From positions 1 to 55,546 of the forward strand of contig JABLTJ010000032.1 in NCBI GenBank assembly GCA_013166775.1: a stretch of DNA of 55,546 nucleotides. The letters are read 5' to 3'. The notes below the pieces were generated by a model. That model was not told where the DNA came from. It did no database searches and saw nothing but the letters and a program-made list of their open reading frames with translations. The stretch is from Promethearchaeati archaeon (GTDB lineage: Archaea; Asgardarchaeota; Heimdallarchaeia; Heimdallarchaeales; Heimdallarchaeaceae). Below are positions 26,149-34,079 of this stretch, one piece after another. A program made the translations under genes and the position numbers. How positions within the stretch are numbered: the first letter of the stretch is position 1; each line of letters begins with the position of its first letter.

Positions 26149-26577
26149 CTAACTACTCTCTGTAATTTTCTCTATAACAGCATTTGCTAATTCTTCTTTG
26201 TTTCTTCTATGTTCTGCTAAAGAATCAAGAACAATTCCATTACTGTTCTTAATTTTGTTTTCCAGTTTCTGCAAAGCTTTAGCTGGGAAGAATAGATAAG
26301 TAGCGAAGATTATAACTTTCTTATTCTTCAGTTCATTTGTTATTCTATCTACTGCTTTTCTGATTTGTTTTGAAGCATTTTGAGCAAAGAGAAATAATCC
26401 ATGGACAGGTGTCCCAATTAGCAATAGATCGATATTACTAAGGTGCTCTTGTTTTAGTTCTGCAGATTCCAAAAGAGTGATGTCTATAGTTTTTTCTTTA
26501 AGCTTGTCACATATTAAGGTTGATACTTTTTGTGTGTGCCCGGTCTCTGAAAAGTACACCAGTAAGATTTTCATCAT
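26149..26577 (-). CDS. Flavodoxin-like protein
   Basis: ILLVYFSETGHTQKVS is the FMN phosphate-binding loop (SxTGxT) of flavodoxins and IGTPVHGLFLF is the second, isoalloxazine-side loop. At about 142 residues it is a compact flavodoxin without a fused domain, an electron carrier in the cytoplasm. The frame is open to 26598, but AGAGGA lies just before the ATG at 26577, which favours that start. It is followed 3 bases later by a small zinc ribbon gene. Confidence 0.75.
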   Translation of the reverse strand: MMKILLVYFSETGHTQKVSTLICDKLKEKTIDITLLESAELKQEHLSNIDLLLIGTPVHGLFLFAQNASKQIRKAVDRITNELKNKKVIIFATYLFFPAKALQKLENKIKNSNGIVLDSLAEHRRNKEELANAVIEKITESS

Positions 26578-26669
26578 AATTCCTCTGATATTATCCATTC
26601 GAAAAGAATACAGTATTTATGTTTTATTATGAAATGAAAATAGGAAAAAAGAAAATTCAAAATCTGAAT

Positions 26670-28139
26670 TTACTTCAAAATATTGTTAATTCCATCATAG
26701 TTAGTTGCCTTGCTTCTATAAAGAAAATCGCCTTGAAAGCCTTCGTGTGGCTGTGCGACATCCATTAAAAATGTTTGATTATTCACGAAAACTTTCTTGA
26801 TAGAAGGATCTCTCAATAGATTTCTAGCCTTACTAGGATCATCAGTCAAATAACCTACTGATAGAGAATCTTCCATAAGTTCTTCAGCGTAGTAATCATC
26901 AGCTTTAACTATTGTTCCGAAAGCGAATGGATATTCATCTGTTCTTATTTGACTTTCCTCACCAACCTCTAATAGAGTTGGCAATAAGTAAGCTAGGTTG
27001 TCATTAATTTCAAGAAATTCATCAGTACCTCTAAAACTTGCAGTAACGTTCTTTACATCACTATCCATTCTGCTCTTGATGAACCTATACAACCCTCTAG
27101 CTGGATCTACTTGCATTGCAGGAATTTGAGCTTTAGGATTCATTGGGTCAAGTGTTTCGACAGATGCAAGTTTTTTTGCCAATTTATCTCGAAATTCATC
27201 ATATCCTTCTTCATGCTTGAAAACAACTCCAGAGCAGTTAATGCAGCCTCTTCCGCCATCTAAAGAAATACTTCTATGAGCGATTTCTAGAGATAAATCG
27301 AGTAAAGAGGGAGACATAGTTTCTATATCAACTAGTATCTTACTTCTACCTGGACCATAGGTTTTGATGTGGGTATTATTTTCGTAAGCTTTGAGTATCC
27401 ACTCATTTCCAAAAATCACTCCCATATCTGATTTTCGGACAATTGTATCAACTACCGAATGATCTGTTACAAAATGGAAAAGGCTTTCTGCTGGAAGTCC
27501 TGCCTCCCATAAGCTTTTGCATAAACGGAATGAGGTAAATGGTTCTGTTGAAGAAGCTCTTAGTATTGCTGGTATTTTAAACAAAGGTATGAGAGCTCCT
27601 AATAAGCTGACCGCAGGATGATTGCCAGGTAACGCAACCCCACAGTTTTTACCTTTTGGTGCCCAAGCGAACCTAGTATTCCCTCGAACATCCACAAATT
27701 CATCGTAGATTGTTAATGATCCTGTCGGACTACTTGCTCTCAAAATTCTTTGTAAGTGACGTTTTTTGAATATTTGGGGGATGATATTAAGTGCGTTATT
27801 GACATAAGTTATTGGCATTCCCGTTGAGAGAGTAATTAACTCAGAAAATTCGTCTAATGAAGTTGATACATTGTTTATCAACATATCTTGCATGAATATT
27901 TTTCCTGCTTCAACATAGATGTCTATAATGTCATCTATAGACATATTTTGCAGAAGATTAAAACCTGCTCCTTTATTGATTGGGAGAGCCATTTGTACAT
28001 GGATCTCAGGAGCAACAGCAACATCGAGAAGTCGTTCTCCATGTATTCCTATCAATGTTTTCTTACTTTGCGATAAATACTCCTCACCATTCCTTAGTAA
28101 GGGTAATGCATCTATACTGGATGTAGCCATATCCTTCAC
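26670..28139 (-). CDS. Aldehyde dehydrogenase/acyl-CoA reductase superfamily protein
   Basis: The 489-residue protein has an ALDH-type fold with AWAPKGKNCGVALPGNHPAVSLLGALIPLFK (cofactor-binding region, residues about 158-190), GPGRSKILVD, and GGRGCINCSG, where the Cys is the likely catalytic thiol. EYPFAFGTIV matches the late Phe-containing motif. This form is close to proteins annotated as aldehyde dehydrogenase or acyl-CoA reductase; whether it oxidises an aldehyde or reduces an acyl-CoA is not decided. It diverges from the formate/nitrite transporter gene across a 146-base gap with a dyad operator. Confidence 0.8.
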   Translation of the reverse strand: MKDMATSSIDALPLLRNGEEYLSQSKKTLIGIHGERLLDVAVAPEIHVQMALPINKGAGFNLLQNMSIDDIIDIYVEAGKIFMQDMLINNVSTSLDEFSELITLSTGMPITYVNNALNIIPQIFKKRHLQRILRASSPTGSLTIYDEFVDVRGNTRFAWAPKGKNCGVALPGNHPAVSLLGALIPLFKIPAILRASSTEPFTSFRLCKSLWEAGLPAESLFHFVTDHSVVDTIVRKSDMGVIFGNEWILKAYENNTHIKTYGPGRSKILVDIETMSPSLLDLSLEIAHRSISLDGGRGCINCSGVVFKHEEGYDEFRDKLAKKLASVETLDPMNPKAQIPAMQVDPARGLYRFIKSRMDSDVKNVTASFRGTDEFLEINDNLAYLLPTLLEVGEESQIRTDEYPFAFGTIVKADDYYAEELMEDSLSVGYLTDDPSKARNLLRDPSIKKVFVNNQTFLMDVAQPHEGFQGDFLYRSKATNYDGINNILK

Positions 28140-28210
28140 ATTTTTGATATTGATTCAACATATGATTCTGTAAATTACTTTATAAAGGCGGAGCTTTTCT
28201 TTAAAGAAAA

Positions 28211-28220
28211 ATTTAAATAT
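28211..28220 (+). promoter_or_regulatory. TATA-like element of the formate/nitrite transporter gene
   Basis: ATTTAAATAT lies about 70 bases before ATG 28286, so a start near 28242 would give a leader of about 45 bases. The candidate operator at 28231-28257 would then sit over the transcription start. Confidence 0.4.
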
Positions 28221-28230
28221 GTCTATGATA

Positions 28231-28257
28231 CAATTTGATACGTAGTATAACAAATTG
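28231..28257. promoter_or_regulatory. Dyad-symmetric candidate operator
   Basis: CAATTTG (28231-28237) and CAAATTG (28251-28257) are perfect inverted arms, with inner arms ATAC and GTAT around GTA. The dyad lies between the divergent aldehyde dehydrogenase and transporter genes, just downstream of the TATA-like element, where a dimeric repressor could block transcription. No regulator gene is adjacent. Confidence 0.45.
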
Positions 28258-28285
28258 ACACAATTATATTGTTTGGTAGATTTGA

Positions 28286-29308
28286 ATGGTATCGAGTTAT
28301 AAAGCTGTAAAAGCTCCTCCTGAGATTGAATTAGAGCTAGAAACCATAGGAACGACTAAATCGAATCTATCATTCTCTTCAATGTTTGTTTTAGCAATTT
28401 TAGCAGGTGTCTATATCGGATTTGGAGGAGCTCTTTCAACTATAGCTACTCATGATTTAGCACAATATGTTGGAATTGGTTGTGCAAAACTTATCGGAGG
28501 AGTAGTATTTTCAATCGGACTTATCTTAGTTCTTTTGGGTGGAGCAGAATTATTTACAGGTAACAATCTTTTAGTTATTCCTCTATTTAGTCATAAGATA
28601 AGAATTAGTAAGGTCTTAAGAAACTGGGGGATTGTATATATAGGTAATTTTGTTGGAGCTATACTTTTAGTTCTATTAGTTTTTTTCTCCGGTTATTGGA
28701 AAATAAATTCAGCCCAAGTAGGTATAAAAGCAATAGAGATAGCCAATGGAAAAGTAAATCTTTCATTTTTGGAAGCTTTTGTTCGTGGAATTTTGTGCAA
28801 TTGGTTAGTTTGCTTAGCTGTTTGGCTTTCAATTGCAGCAAAAGATATTATTGGAAAAATTTTTGGTATTTTGTTTCCAATTACTGCTTTTGTAGCAATG
28901 GGATTTGAGCATTGTATAGCTAATATGTACTTTATCCCCCTAGGGCTTTTACTAAAAAATCTTAATTCACCCATATATAGTCTTGATCTTTCTGGTTTAA
29001 CTTGGAGTTCATTTTTCTTGAATAATTTGCTACCTGTGACTCTAGGAAATGTTGTTGGAGGAACTTTCTTTGTTGGTTTTCTTTATTGGTTTGCTTACAG
29101 AAAGAAGGTAAAAACTAGCGCAGAAGAGCTAAAACTAGAGCAAGTACAATCTTTATTAGAAACTGAAAATGGAATTGAAAGTATAACCGAAAAATTGGAA
29201 AAGTATTCTTTACATACTTTTGTAAATAAATCAGAGAAAGAAGCAGAAGAAGAAATGGAAGAAGAACAAAAACTATTTCCAAGAGTCGAATCAGTTCAAA
29301 AGCCATAG
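28286..29308 (+). CDS. Formate/nitrite transporter (FNT/FocA family)
   Basis: The pattern of six helices is visible, with FNT signatures LAGVYIGFGGALSTIA, GGAELFTGNN (first P-loop-like half-helix region), LCNWLVCLAVWL and GFEHCIANMYFIPLG. This pentameric channel family moves formate, nitrite, hydrosulfide or acetate. The C-terminal 70 residues are an acidic, coiled-coil-prone tail (EEMEEEQKLF) that is longer than usual. The gene is followed 25 bases later by a small ORF. Confidence 0.9.
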   Translation: MVSSYKAVKAPPEIELELETIGTTKSNLSFSSMFVLAILAGVYIGFGGALSTIATHDLAQYVGIGCAKLIGGVVFSIGLILVLLGGAELFTGNNLLVIPLFSHKIRISKVLRNWGIVYIGNFVGAILLVLLVFFSGYWKINSAQVGIKAIEIANGKVNLSFLEAFVRGILCNWLVCLAVWLSIAAKDIIGKIFGILFPITAFVAMGFEHCIANMYFIPLGLLLKNLNSPIYSLDLSGLTWSSFFLNNLLPVTLGNVVGGTFFVGFLYWFAYRKKVKTSAEELKLEQVQSLLETENGIESITEKLEKYSLHTFVNKSEKEAEEEMEEEQKLFPRVESVQKP

Positions 29309-29333
29309 ATATGATGTAAAAGAAGGTTAAAGA

Positions 29334-29570
29334 ATGAATGTTGAAGAGTTACTGAAATTTTTAGAACTAGATAACAATGGTCATTCTGATTTCGGGCAAT
29401 TAATCGAAATCGCAGAAGAAAGTGTCAATATAGTCGATTATAACGGTGATTTGTTGAATTATCTTAGAGATTTCTTGATTTGTTTCCTCAACCATGCTGA
29501 AGAATATGAAAAGAAGTTTTACGAGATTTTTCACAACTTAAAAGAAGAGCAGAAGGAGGATTCTGCTTAA
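29334..29570 (+). CDS. Small acidic protein of unknown function
   Basis: The 78-residue product is rich in Glu, Asp and Leu and is probably helical throughout (LLKFLELDNNG, LIEIAEESVN, LNHAEEYEKKFYEIF). No signal peptide or membrane helix is seen, and no family is recognised. It follows the transporter gene by 25 bases in the same direction and may be a cytosolic partner of its long acidic tail, which is inference. The coding end runs into a decayed zinc-ribbon frame. Confidence 0.5.
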   Translation: MNVEELLKFLELDNNGHSDFGQLIEIAEESVNIVDYNGDLLNYLRDFLICFLNHAEEYEKKFYEIFHNLKEEQKEDSA

Positions 29571-29794
29571 ATTCTAGATGTAGATGCTGTAAATCAGATT
29601 TAAAAGAACTTAACGAAAATAGCAAATGTCCTTATTATCATGGATTTGAAATTGTATTCTAGAAAGCGGTTTATCTAACAACAATTCAAACTGATTCTAC
29701 AACAAAAGATGAAATGCTTCGTTTGGATATACTATCCGAGCTTGTGCTGATACAGAAGAAGAGAGCTAGACGATGGCTGGCACAATTATTCTGA
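29543..29794 (+). pseudogene. Decayed zinc-ribbon-like frame with internal TAG
   Basis: One frame reads CRCCKSDLKELNENSKCPYYHGFEIVF, then TAG at 29660, then KAVYLTTIQ onward through RLDILSELVLIQKKRARRWL to a stop at 29792. The first part is a zinc-ribbon-like pattern with one Cys replaced. The same frame stays open on both sides of the TAG, and no start codon fits. It looks like a decayed or fragmented small gene next to the 78-residue ORF. Confidence 0.35.
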
Positions 29795-30202
29795 TACTAA
29801 TATTGAAATGTAATTATATTACTGATTGATTTATCTTATAAAAAATGGAAACAATTAGTATTTTCCAACTTTCTTAATCTTAATATTAAAACTCTTAAAT
29901 TCAAGGAATAAAAATAATAAAAAACAGATTGAGAGATTGAATATATTGGACAATATATAGTAATAGATGATTATTCATTTTAGATAAGATGAAAAAAACT
30001 TGAAGAAAAAGAGAGGAGTAAGCTAACACTATTTAGAATAGTTTATCTCAGAATCTCTTGGTTGAAATGATTTAAAGGCTTACCCCCCAATTGTGAAAAG
30101 AGAAATGAGTATAAAAACAGAGAGTGAAATTTACTGACATTTTTAACTATTTTGAAGTAAATTTATAATAATAAAGATTTAATATTACTTTAGGCGTTTA
30201 AA
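29795..30202. other. Long AT-rich intergenic stretch, 408 bases
   Basis: No coding frame of any length is seen on either strand. A locally GC-richer patch (30018-30083) has arms GTAAGC and GCTTAC around a region that contains a small hairpin (CTATT-TAG-AATAG); it could be a short RNA. The rest is A/T-rich leader sequence to the TTG start at 30203. Confidence 0.3.
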
Positions 30203-30661
30203 TTGGTAAAAAAAGCTTTAATTGGTGTAATAATCGTTCTTGTTCTAGCTGGAGGAGGTTATGCAGCTTATCATTTTTGGCCAACAGAGACTTTTTCCTT
30301 TGAGATGACTTTTAACTATGAGGTTAATGGTATATATGGAGAAAACGCAACTTATGAATCAGGATATTGGAGTTTTGATCCAATTTCGATGAGCTCAGTA
30401 AATGCTACAACTCAATCTTCTGAAGTAACAAATAAAGGTCTCCAAGTTACTATACAACTCAAAAATGAGTATTGTTTAGCATTCACAGATTTCTGGTGTA
30501 AAGCAACAACAGATGCAGATATACGTCAAATTATTGTCACATTATATCAAGGTGATTTAAGAATCTACTCAACAGAAAATTCAAACTCTGAGATTTTTGC
30601 TTTTGATTATAATCATTTCTTTGATAATCTGACGGTAATAGTAGACGTGCAACTAGATTAA
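30203..30661 (+). CDS. Small N-terminally anchored extracellular protein
   Basis: TTG 30203 starts a 152-residue product with a membrane helix at residues 4-22 (ALIGVIIVLVLAGGGYAAY) and a beta-rich ectodomain with Asn-x-Ser/Thr sites (NAT, NAT, NLT). No family is recognised. It ends at TAA 30659-30661, but the same frame remains open from there to the end of the HEAT-repeat gene, so the two could be parts of one interrupted gene or closely coupled neighbours. Confidence 0.5.
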   Translation: MVKKALIGVIIVLVLAGGGYAAYHFWPTETFSFEMTFNYEVNGIYGENATYESGYWSFDPISMSSVNATTQSSEVTNKGLQVTIQLKNEYCLAFTDFWCKATTDADIRQIIVTLYQGDLRIYSTENSNSEIFAFDYNHFFDNLTVIVDVQLD

Positions 30662-30772
30662 AACCAAACTTCGACACCCGCGAAAAAAAATAGGAAAATC
30701 TTACTACATCTTTCAGCTGTTTTCAAGGGTAAATCGAAGAAAACTAAACCTGCGACGATCACAATTCTAGGA

Positions 30773-31876
30773 GTGATAGGAACAAAGGAAGCGAAGGAAA
30801 TAATAATTGAACAAGCTCAAAGTGAGGATCCTGAAATATGCTACTCCGCAACATCATATGCAGTTGGAATTCGTCATCCCAAGGTAAAAGAGTTGATAAA
30901 TACTGCTCTTACGGGAAAAAACAACAAAGAATTAGTTACAATAGCCAATGATTTTTTATCTAAAAATATTCACACAGACAATTTTACTGAAACACTAATT
31001 GCTGTATTAGTTGAGTCTTTTTTAGACAAAAAGAAGACATACTTTGACAGGATAGCTTATGCTTTAGCTCAAAACCCTAAAATTTCCTTACCATTACTTA
31101 AAGAAAAACTGAAAACAAAGGATGAATCTTACCGACTACTTATAGCTTCAATTATAGGACGGATGGACTCAAACGATTCGAAAGATATGATGATCAAACT
31201 CATGAGTGATAACAATCCAGATATTCGATGTTTATCTCTAGAAACAATGTGTAGCAAAACTCATCCAAAGCTACAGGAAGAGATAGTTTCAATGTTACAT
31301 GATAAGGATTTACGCATTAAATCTAAGGCTTTTGAAATTGTTTTGCATACATTGATGATTGAAAATTTCGATGATAACCTAATTAGAATTTTAGTTCAAA
31401 ACTATCTGAAAAAGAATGATATGAACTGTGCAAGAGTAATCTTGTTGTTAAAAAAGCTAGAAAGCAAAGCAGTTCCTGTTTTAATTGAAGAACTTCAAAA
31501 TTCCGATTATAACATCAGAAGATTTGCTGCAGAAATTCTTTGTGAGATAACGGTAAACAGTACTAGAAGTGTTTCCAAAATTCTACAAGTGAAAAAAGCT
31601 ACTAAAAGATTAACAGAGATGTTAGCTGATCCTGAACCAAAAGTAAGGAGAGGAGCAGCTTTTGCTCTAAGGTCTATAAGGGATGTAAAATCCTTGAATG
31701 ATATGATAAAAGGATTAACAGATTCAGATTTGTATGTTCGAAGGAACTTGATAACATGTCTTGGAGATATGCGAGCTACTGCAGCAATTAAAACTTTAGA
31801 AAAAATGAAACCAAGAGAGGATAAGACAACTCAAGGACTAATCAAAAAAGCTCTTCAAAATATTAAGAAAAGCTGA
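30773..31876 (+). CDS. HEAT-repeat protein, N-terminal boundary uncertain
   Basis: Repeated helix pairs of the HEAT/PBS-lyase type fill the chain, clearest in VPVLIEELQNSDYNIRRFAAEILCEI, LADPEPKVRRGAAFALRSI and LTDSDLYVRRNLITCLGDM. Such proteins are scaffolds for protein binding. GTG 30773 falls inside a repeat helix (ILGVIGTKEAKEII), and HEAT-like sequence continues upstream in frame to the TAA at 30659, with no usable ATG, GTG or TTG there. The true start may use a rare codon, or the N-terminus may be damaged. It is not joined to any enzyme. Confidence 0.75.
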   Translation: MIGTKEAKEIIIEQAQSEDPEICYSATSYAVGIRHPKVKELINTALTGKNNKELVTIANDFLSKNIHTDNFTETLIAVLVESFLDKKKTYFDRIAYALAQNPKISLPLLKEKLKTKDESYRLLIASIIGRMDSNDSKDMMIKLMSDNNPDIRCLSLETMCSKTHPKLQEEIVSMLHDKDLRIKSKAFEIVLHTLMIENFDDNLIRILVQNYLKKNDMNCARVILLLKKLESKAVPVLIEELQNSDYNIRRFAAEILCEITVNSTRSVSKILQVKKATKRLTEMLADPEPKVRRGAAFALRSIRDVKSLNDMIKGLTDSDLYVRRNLITCLGDMRATAAIKTLEKMKPREDKTTQGLIKKALQNIKKS

Positions 31877-31897
31877 TTGTATAATTTTTTTTAACTA

Positions 31898-32662
31898 TCA
31901 GCTTTCTTGCATTTTCTTAATGCTGGAAACAACTTCTTTTATTATTGCTTCAACTAGAATTTTTCCTTTTTCTTCTGAAGCAAGTGTAGAATCACCATAA
32001 ACACCTGTAGGACTATAAAGTCCTGAACCTTCTGGATCTCGAGTCAATCCCTTTCTGTCAGATCGAGCATCATAATCTTTTACAGCTTTACTCATATCAA
32101 CAATATCAGGTTGTAAATAAAGCATAATGGATGTTTCTCCCTCATCAGCATGTGTTCCCCCTTCTTGTTGTAAAAGATTAGTTTCTAACTTTGATTCAAT
32201 TTCTAAAAGGTTCAAATAATTAAGAACGATATCTAATTCCTTAAGATCTTCAGCTGCCTTTTGAAGAGGTCGAAGCGTGGATATCCCTGTATTTAGAATA
32301 TAAAATTTTCTTTTTCCATAGCCATGCATTGATTTACAGATATCCATAATGAACTCTTTGAATGCGTTTTCATTAATAGAAATAGATCCAGGATATTCAA
32401 GAAAAGACGGATAAAAACCATACTGAAGAGTGGGGAGAATAGCTACTGCTATTTGTTCTATTACCATATCTTTTAACCGTTCAGCCATAATGTAATCATT
32501 ATTCAGGGGTAAATGAGGTCCATGCTCTTTCATTCTTGAACCTAGAGAAATTAGAACAACTTCATACTTGTTCAATATAGTTTCTGCTTCAATCCATGAA
32601 AGATTTTCTAAAAGTACAGATTGATTAGTTTCTATTGAAAGATACTTATCTTTTGACATCAT
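31898..32662 (-). CDS. Creatininase family amidohydrolase
   Basis: The metal ligands sit in SLGSRMKEHGPHLPLNND (Glu46, His50, Asp56) and in GGTHADEGETSIM near residue 172. GFYPSFLEYPGSISI is a further family strand. At 254 residues it matches creatininase, mycofactocin MftE-type and archaeal FAPy deformylase ArfB-like relatives. Which of these is not determined. A TATA-like TTTTATAC lies about 24 bases before the start on the minus strand, and the divergent gene shares the 108-base gap. Confidence 0.85.
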   Translation of the reverse strand: MMSKDKYLSIETNQSVLLENLSWIEAETILNKYEVVLISLGSRMKEHGPHLPLNNDYIMAERLKDMVIEQIAVAILPTLQYGFYPSFLEYPGSISINENAFKEFIMDICKSMHGYGKRKFYILNTGISTLRPLQKAAEDLKELDIVLNYLNLLEIESKLETNLLQQEGGTHADEGETSIMLYLQPDIVDMSKAVKDYDARSDRKGLTRDPEGSGLYSPTGVYGDSTLASEEKGKILVEAIIKEVVSSIKKMQES

Positions 32663-32682
32663 TATGTGAACTTAGTTCTAAT

Positions 32683-32690
32683 GTATAAAA
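32683..32690 (-). promoter_or_regulatory. TATA-like element of the creatininase-family gene
   Basis: TTTTATAC as read on the minus strand is centred about 24 bases before ATG 32662, consistent with a leaderless transcript. Confidence 0.4.
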
Positions 32691-32736
32691 CCTAAACCAT
32701 ACTTACCTATTTATAACAAAATAACTGGACAAAGAC

Positions 32737-32751
32737 CACATTTAAAATGTG
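32737..32751. promoter_or_regulatory. Palindrome covering the TATA-like box of the acyltransferase gene
   Basis: CACATT-TAA-AATGTG is a perfect dyad whose centre, TTTAAAA, lies about 27 bases before ATG 32771. A protein bound to the dyad would compete with TBP, an arrangement seen for archaeal repressors. Whether it is functional cannot be told from sequence. Confidence 0.4.
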
Positions 32752-32770
32752 TTAAAAAATAGCTAATTAA

Positions 32771-34069
32771 ATGCATACTGAGGCAATACACGAAACAGAA
32801 GTGGTTCACACCTATAGATTAGATAATGCTGCTACTCTCTTTAGCCTTGCTTCTTCTCACAGAATCCCTGCAATGTTTCGTTTAAGTGCTTCATTAGCAG
32901 ATCCTATTAAAGTCAGTACCCTTCAGCAATCGCTTGATAATATTATAGTTCGTTTTCCTTATTATCGTGTTAATCAAAAAATAGGTCTGTTTTGGTTTTA
33001 CTGGAAAACTAACTTTGGAAAGCCAAAAGTAATCGTTGATTCCAAATATCCTTGCCAGAAAATGCCAATAAGAAGAAGAGGGATCTTTCCATTTAGAGTA
33101 AGAGCTTTTAAGAATAGAGTCGCTATTGAATTTCACCATAGTTTAACAGATGCAACAGGAGGAATAACTTTCCTCAAAGCTTTAATTTTTGAATATTTGA
33201 GGTTGATAAAGGGAATCAAAGATGAACCTTCAGACATCTTTAGACCTAATCAGACTGTTGATCCTGAAGAATATGAAGATGGTTATAAAAAGATCTATGA
33301 TAAGTCTTTTCCAGTTTTTTCTAAACCATCTAGAGCTCTTCATTTACCATATAAATTGGATAAGAGGGGAGTTTATAATATACTAACAGGAATAATGCCT
33401 GTTCAAGATATTCTGAAGCTCTCCAAGGAACATAATGTTACACTTACAGAATTTTTAGCAGCTGTATATATTGATACTTTTCAAGAAATCTTGTTTAGCT
33501 TCCCTGAGAAAAAAAGGAAAAAATACATGAAACCAATAAGAATGATGGTTCCTGTAAATCTTCGAAGAATATTTCCATCTAAGACTATGAGAAATTTCGT
33601 TCTTTATGTTACTCCAGGAATAGATCCTCGTTTAGGAAAACATTCTTTTGAAGAAATAATTAAGGAAGTTTATCATTATATGCGGTTAGAAGTGAATGAT
33701 AAATATATCAATAAACAGATTAAGAGGAATGTAAGAGGGGAATTGCATCCTCTAGTTAGAGCTACCCCCTTATTCATAAAAAAACTAGGTGCGAGAGCAA
33801 TTTACAATGGTATGGGGCAAAATTACTATTCGGGTATTCTAACTAATCTTGGTAAAGTGACTTTTCCAGAAACACAAAAAGAAGAAATACTTGATTTTCA
33901 ATTTATGCCTTCGCCAAACGCTTCCACAAAAACTAGTAGTGCTATAGTTAGTTATGATGATAAGCTCTACATAAATTTTGGAAGAGTAGTGAAAGAAACT
34001 GAAGTAGAGAGAATCTTTTTTAGTAAGCTAAAAAAGATGGGTGTAGCAGTTAAAATTGAAACAAATTAA
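32771..34069 (+). CDS. Condensation-fold acyltransferase (alcohol acetyltransferase-like)
   Basis: EFHHSLTDATGG (about residues 119-130) is the HHxxxD catalytic motif of the condensation/alcohol-acyltransferase superfamily. MKPIRMMVPVNLRRIFPSKTMRNF corresponds to the second conserved strand with a structural Arg. At 432 residues it is a single bi-lobed unit with no carrier-protein domain. It would transfer an acyl group from a CoA or similar thioester to an alcohol or amine. The next gene, 10 bases downstream, encodes a zinc-ribbon membrane protein. Confidence 0.8.
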   Translation: MHTEAIHETEVVHTYRLDNAATLFSLASSHRIPAMFRLSASLADPIKVSTLQQSLDNIIVRFPYYRVNQKIGLFWFYWKTNFGKPKVIVDSKYPCQKMPIRRRGIFPFRVRAFKNRVAIEFHHSLTDATGGITFLKALIFEYLRLIKGIKDEPSDIFRPNQTVDPEEYEDGYKKIYDKSFPVFSKPSRALHLPYKLDKRGVYNILTGIMPVQDILKLSKEHNVTLTEFLAAVYIDTFQEILFSFPEKKRKKYMKPIRMMVPVNLRRIFPSKTMRNFVLYVTPGIDPRLGKHSFEEIIKEVYHYMRLEVNDKYINKQIKRNVRGELHPLVRATPLFIKKLGARAIYNGMGQNYYSGILTNLGKVTFPETQKEEILDFQFMPSPNASTKTSSAIVSYDDKLYINFGRVVKETEVERIFFSKLKKMGVAVKIETN

Positions 34070-34079
34070 AGTGAAATAA

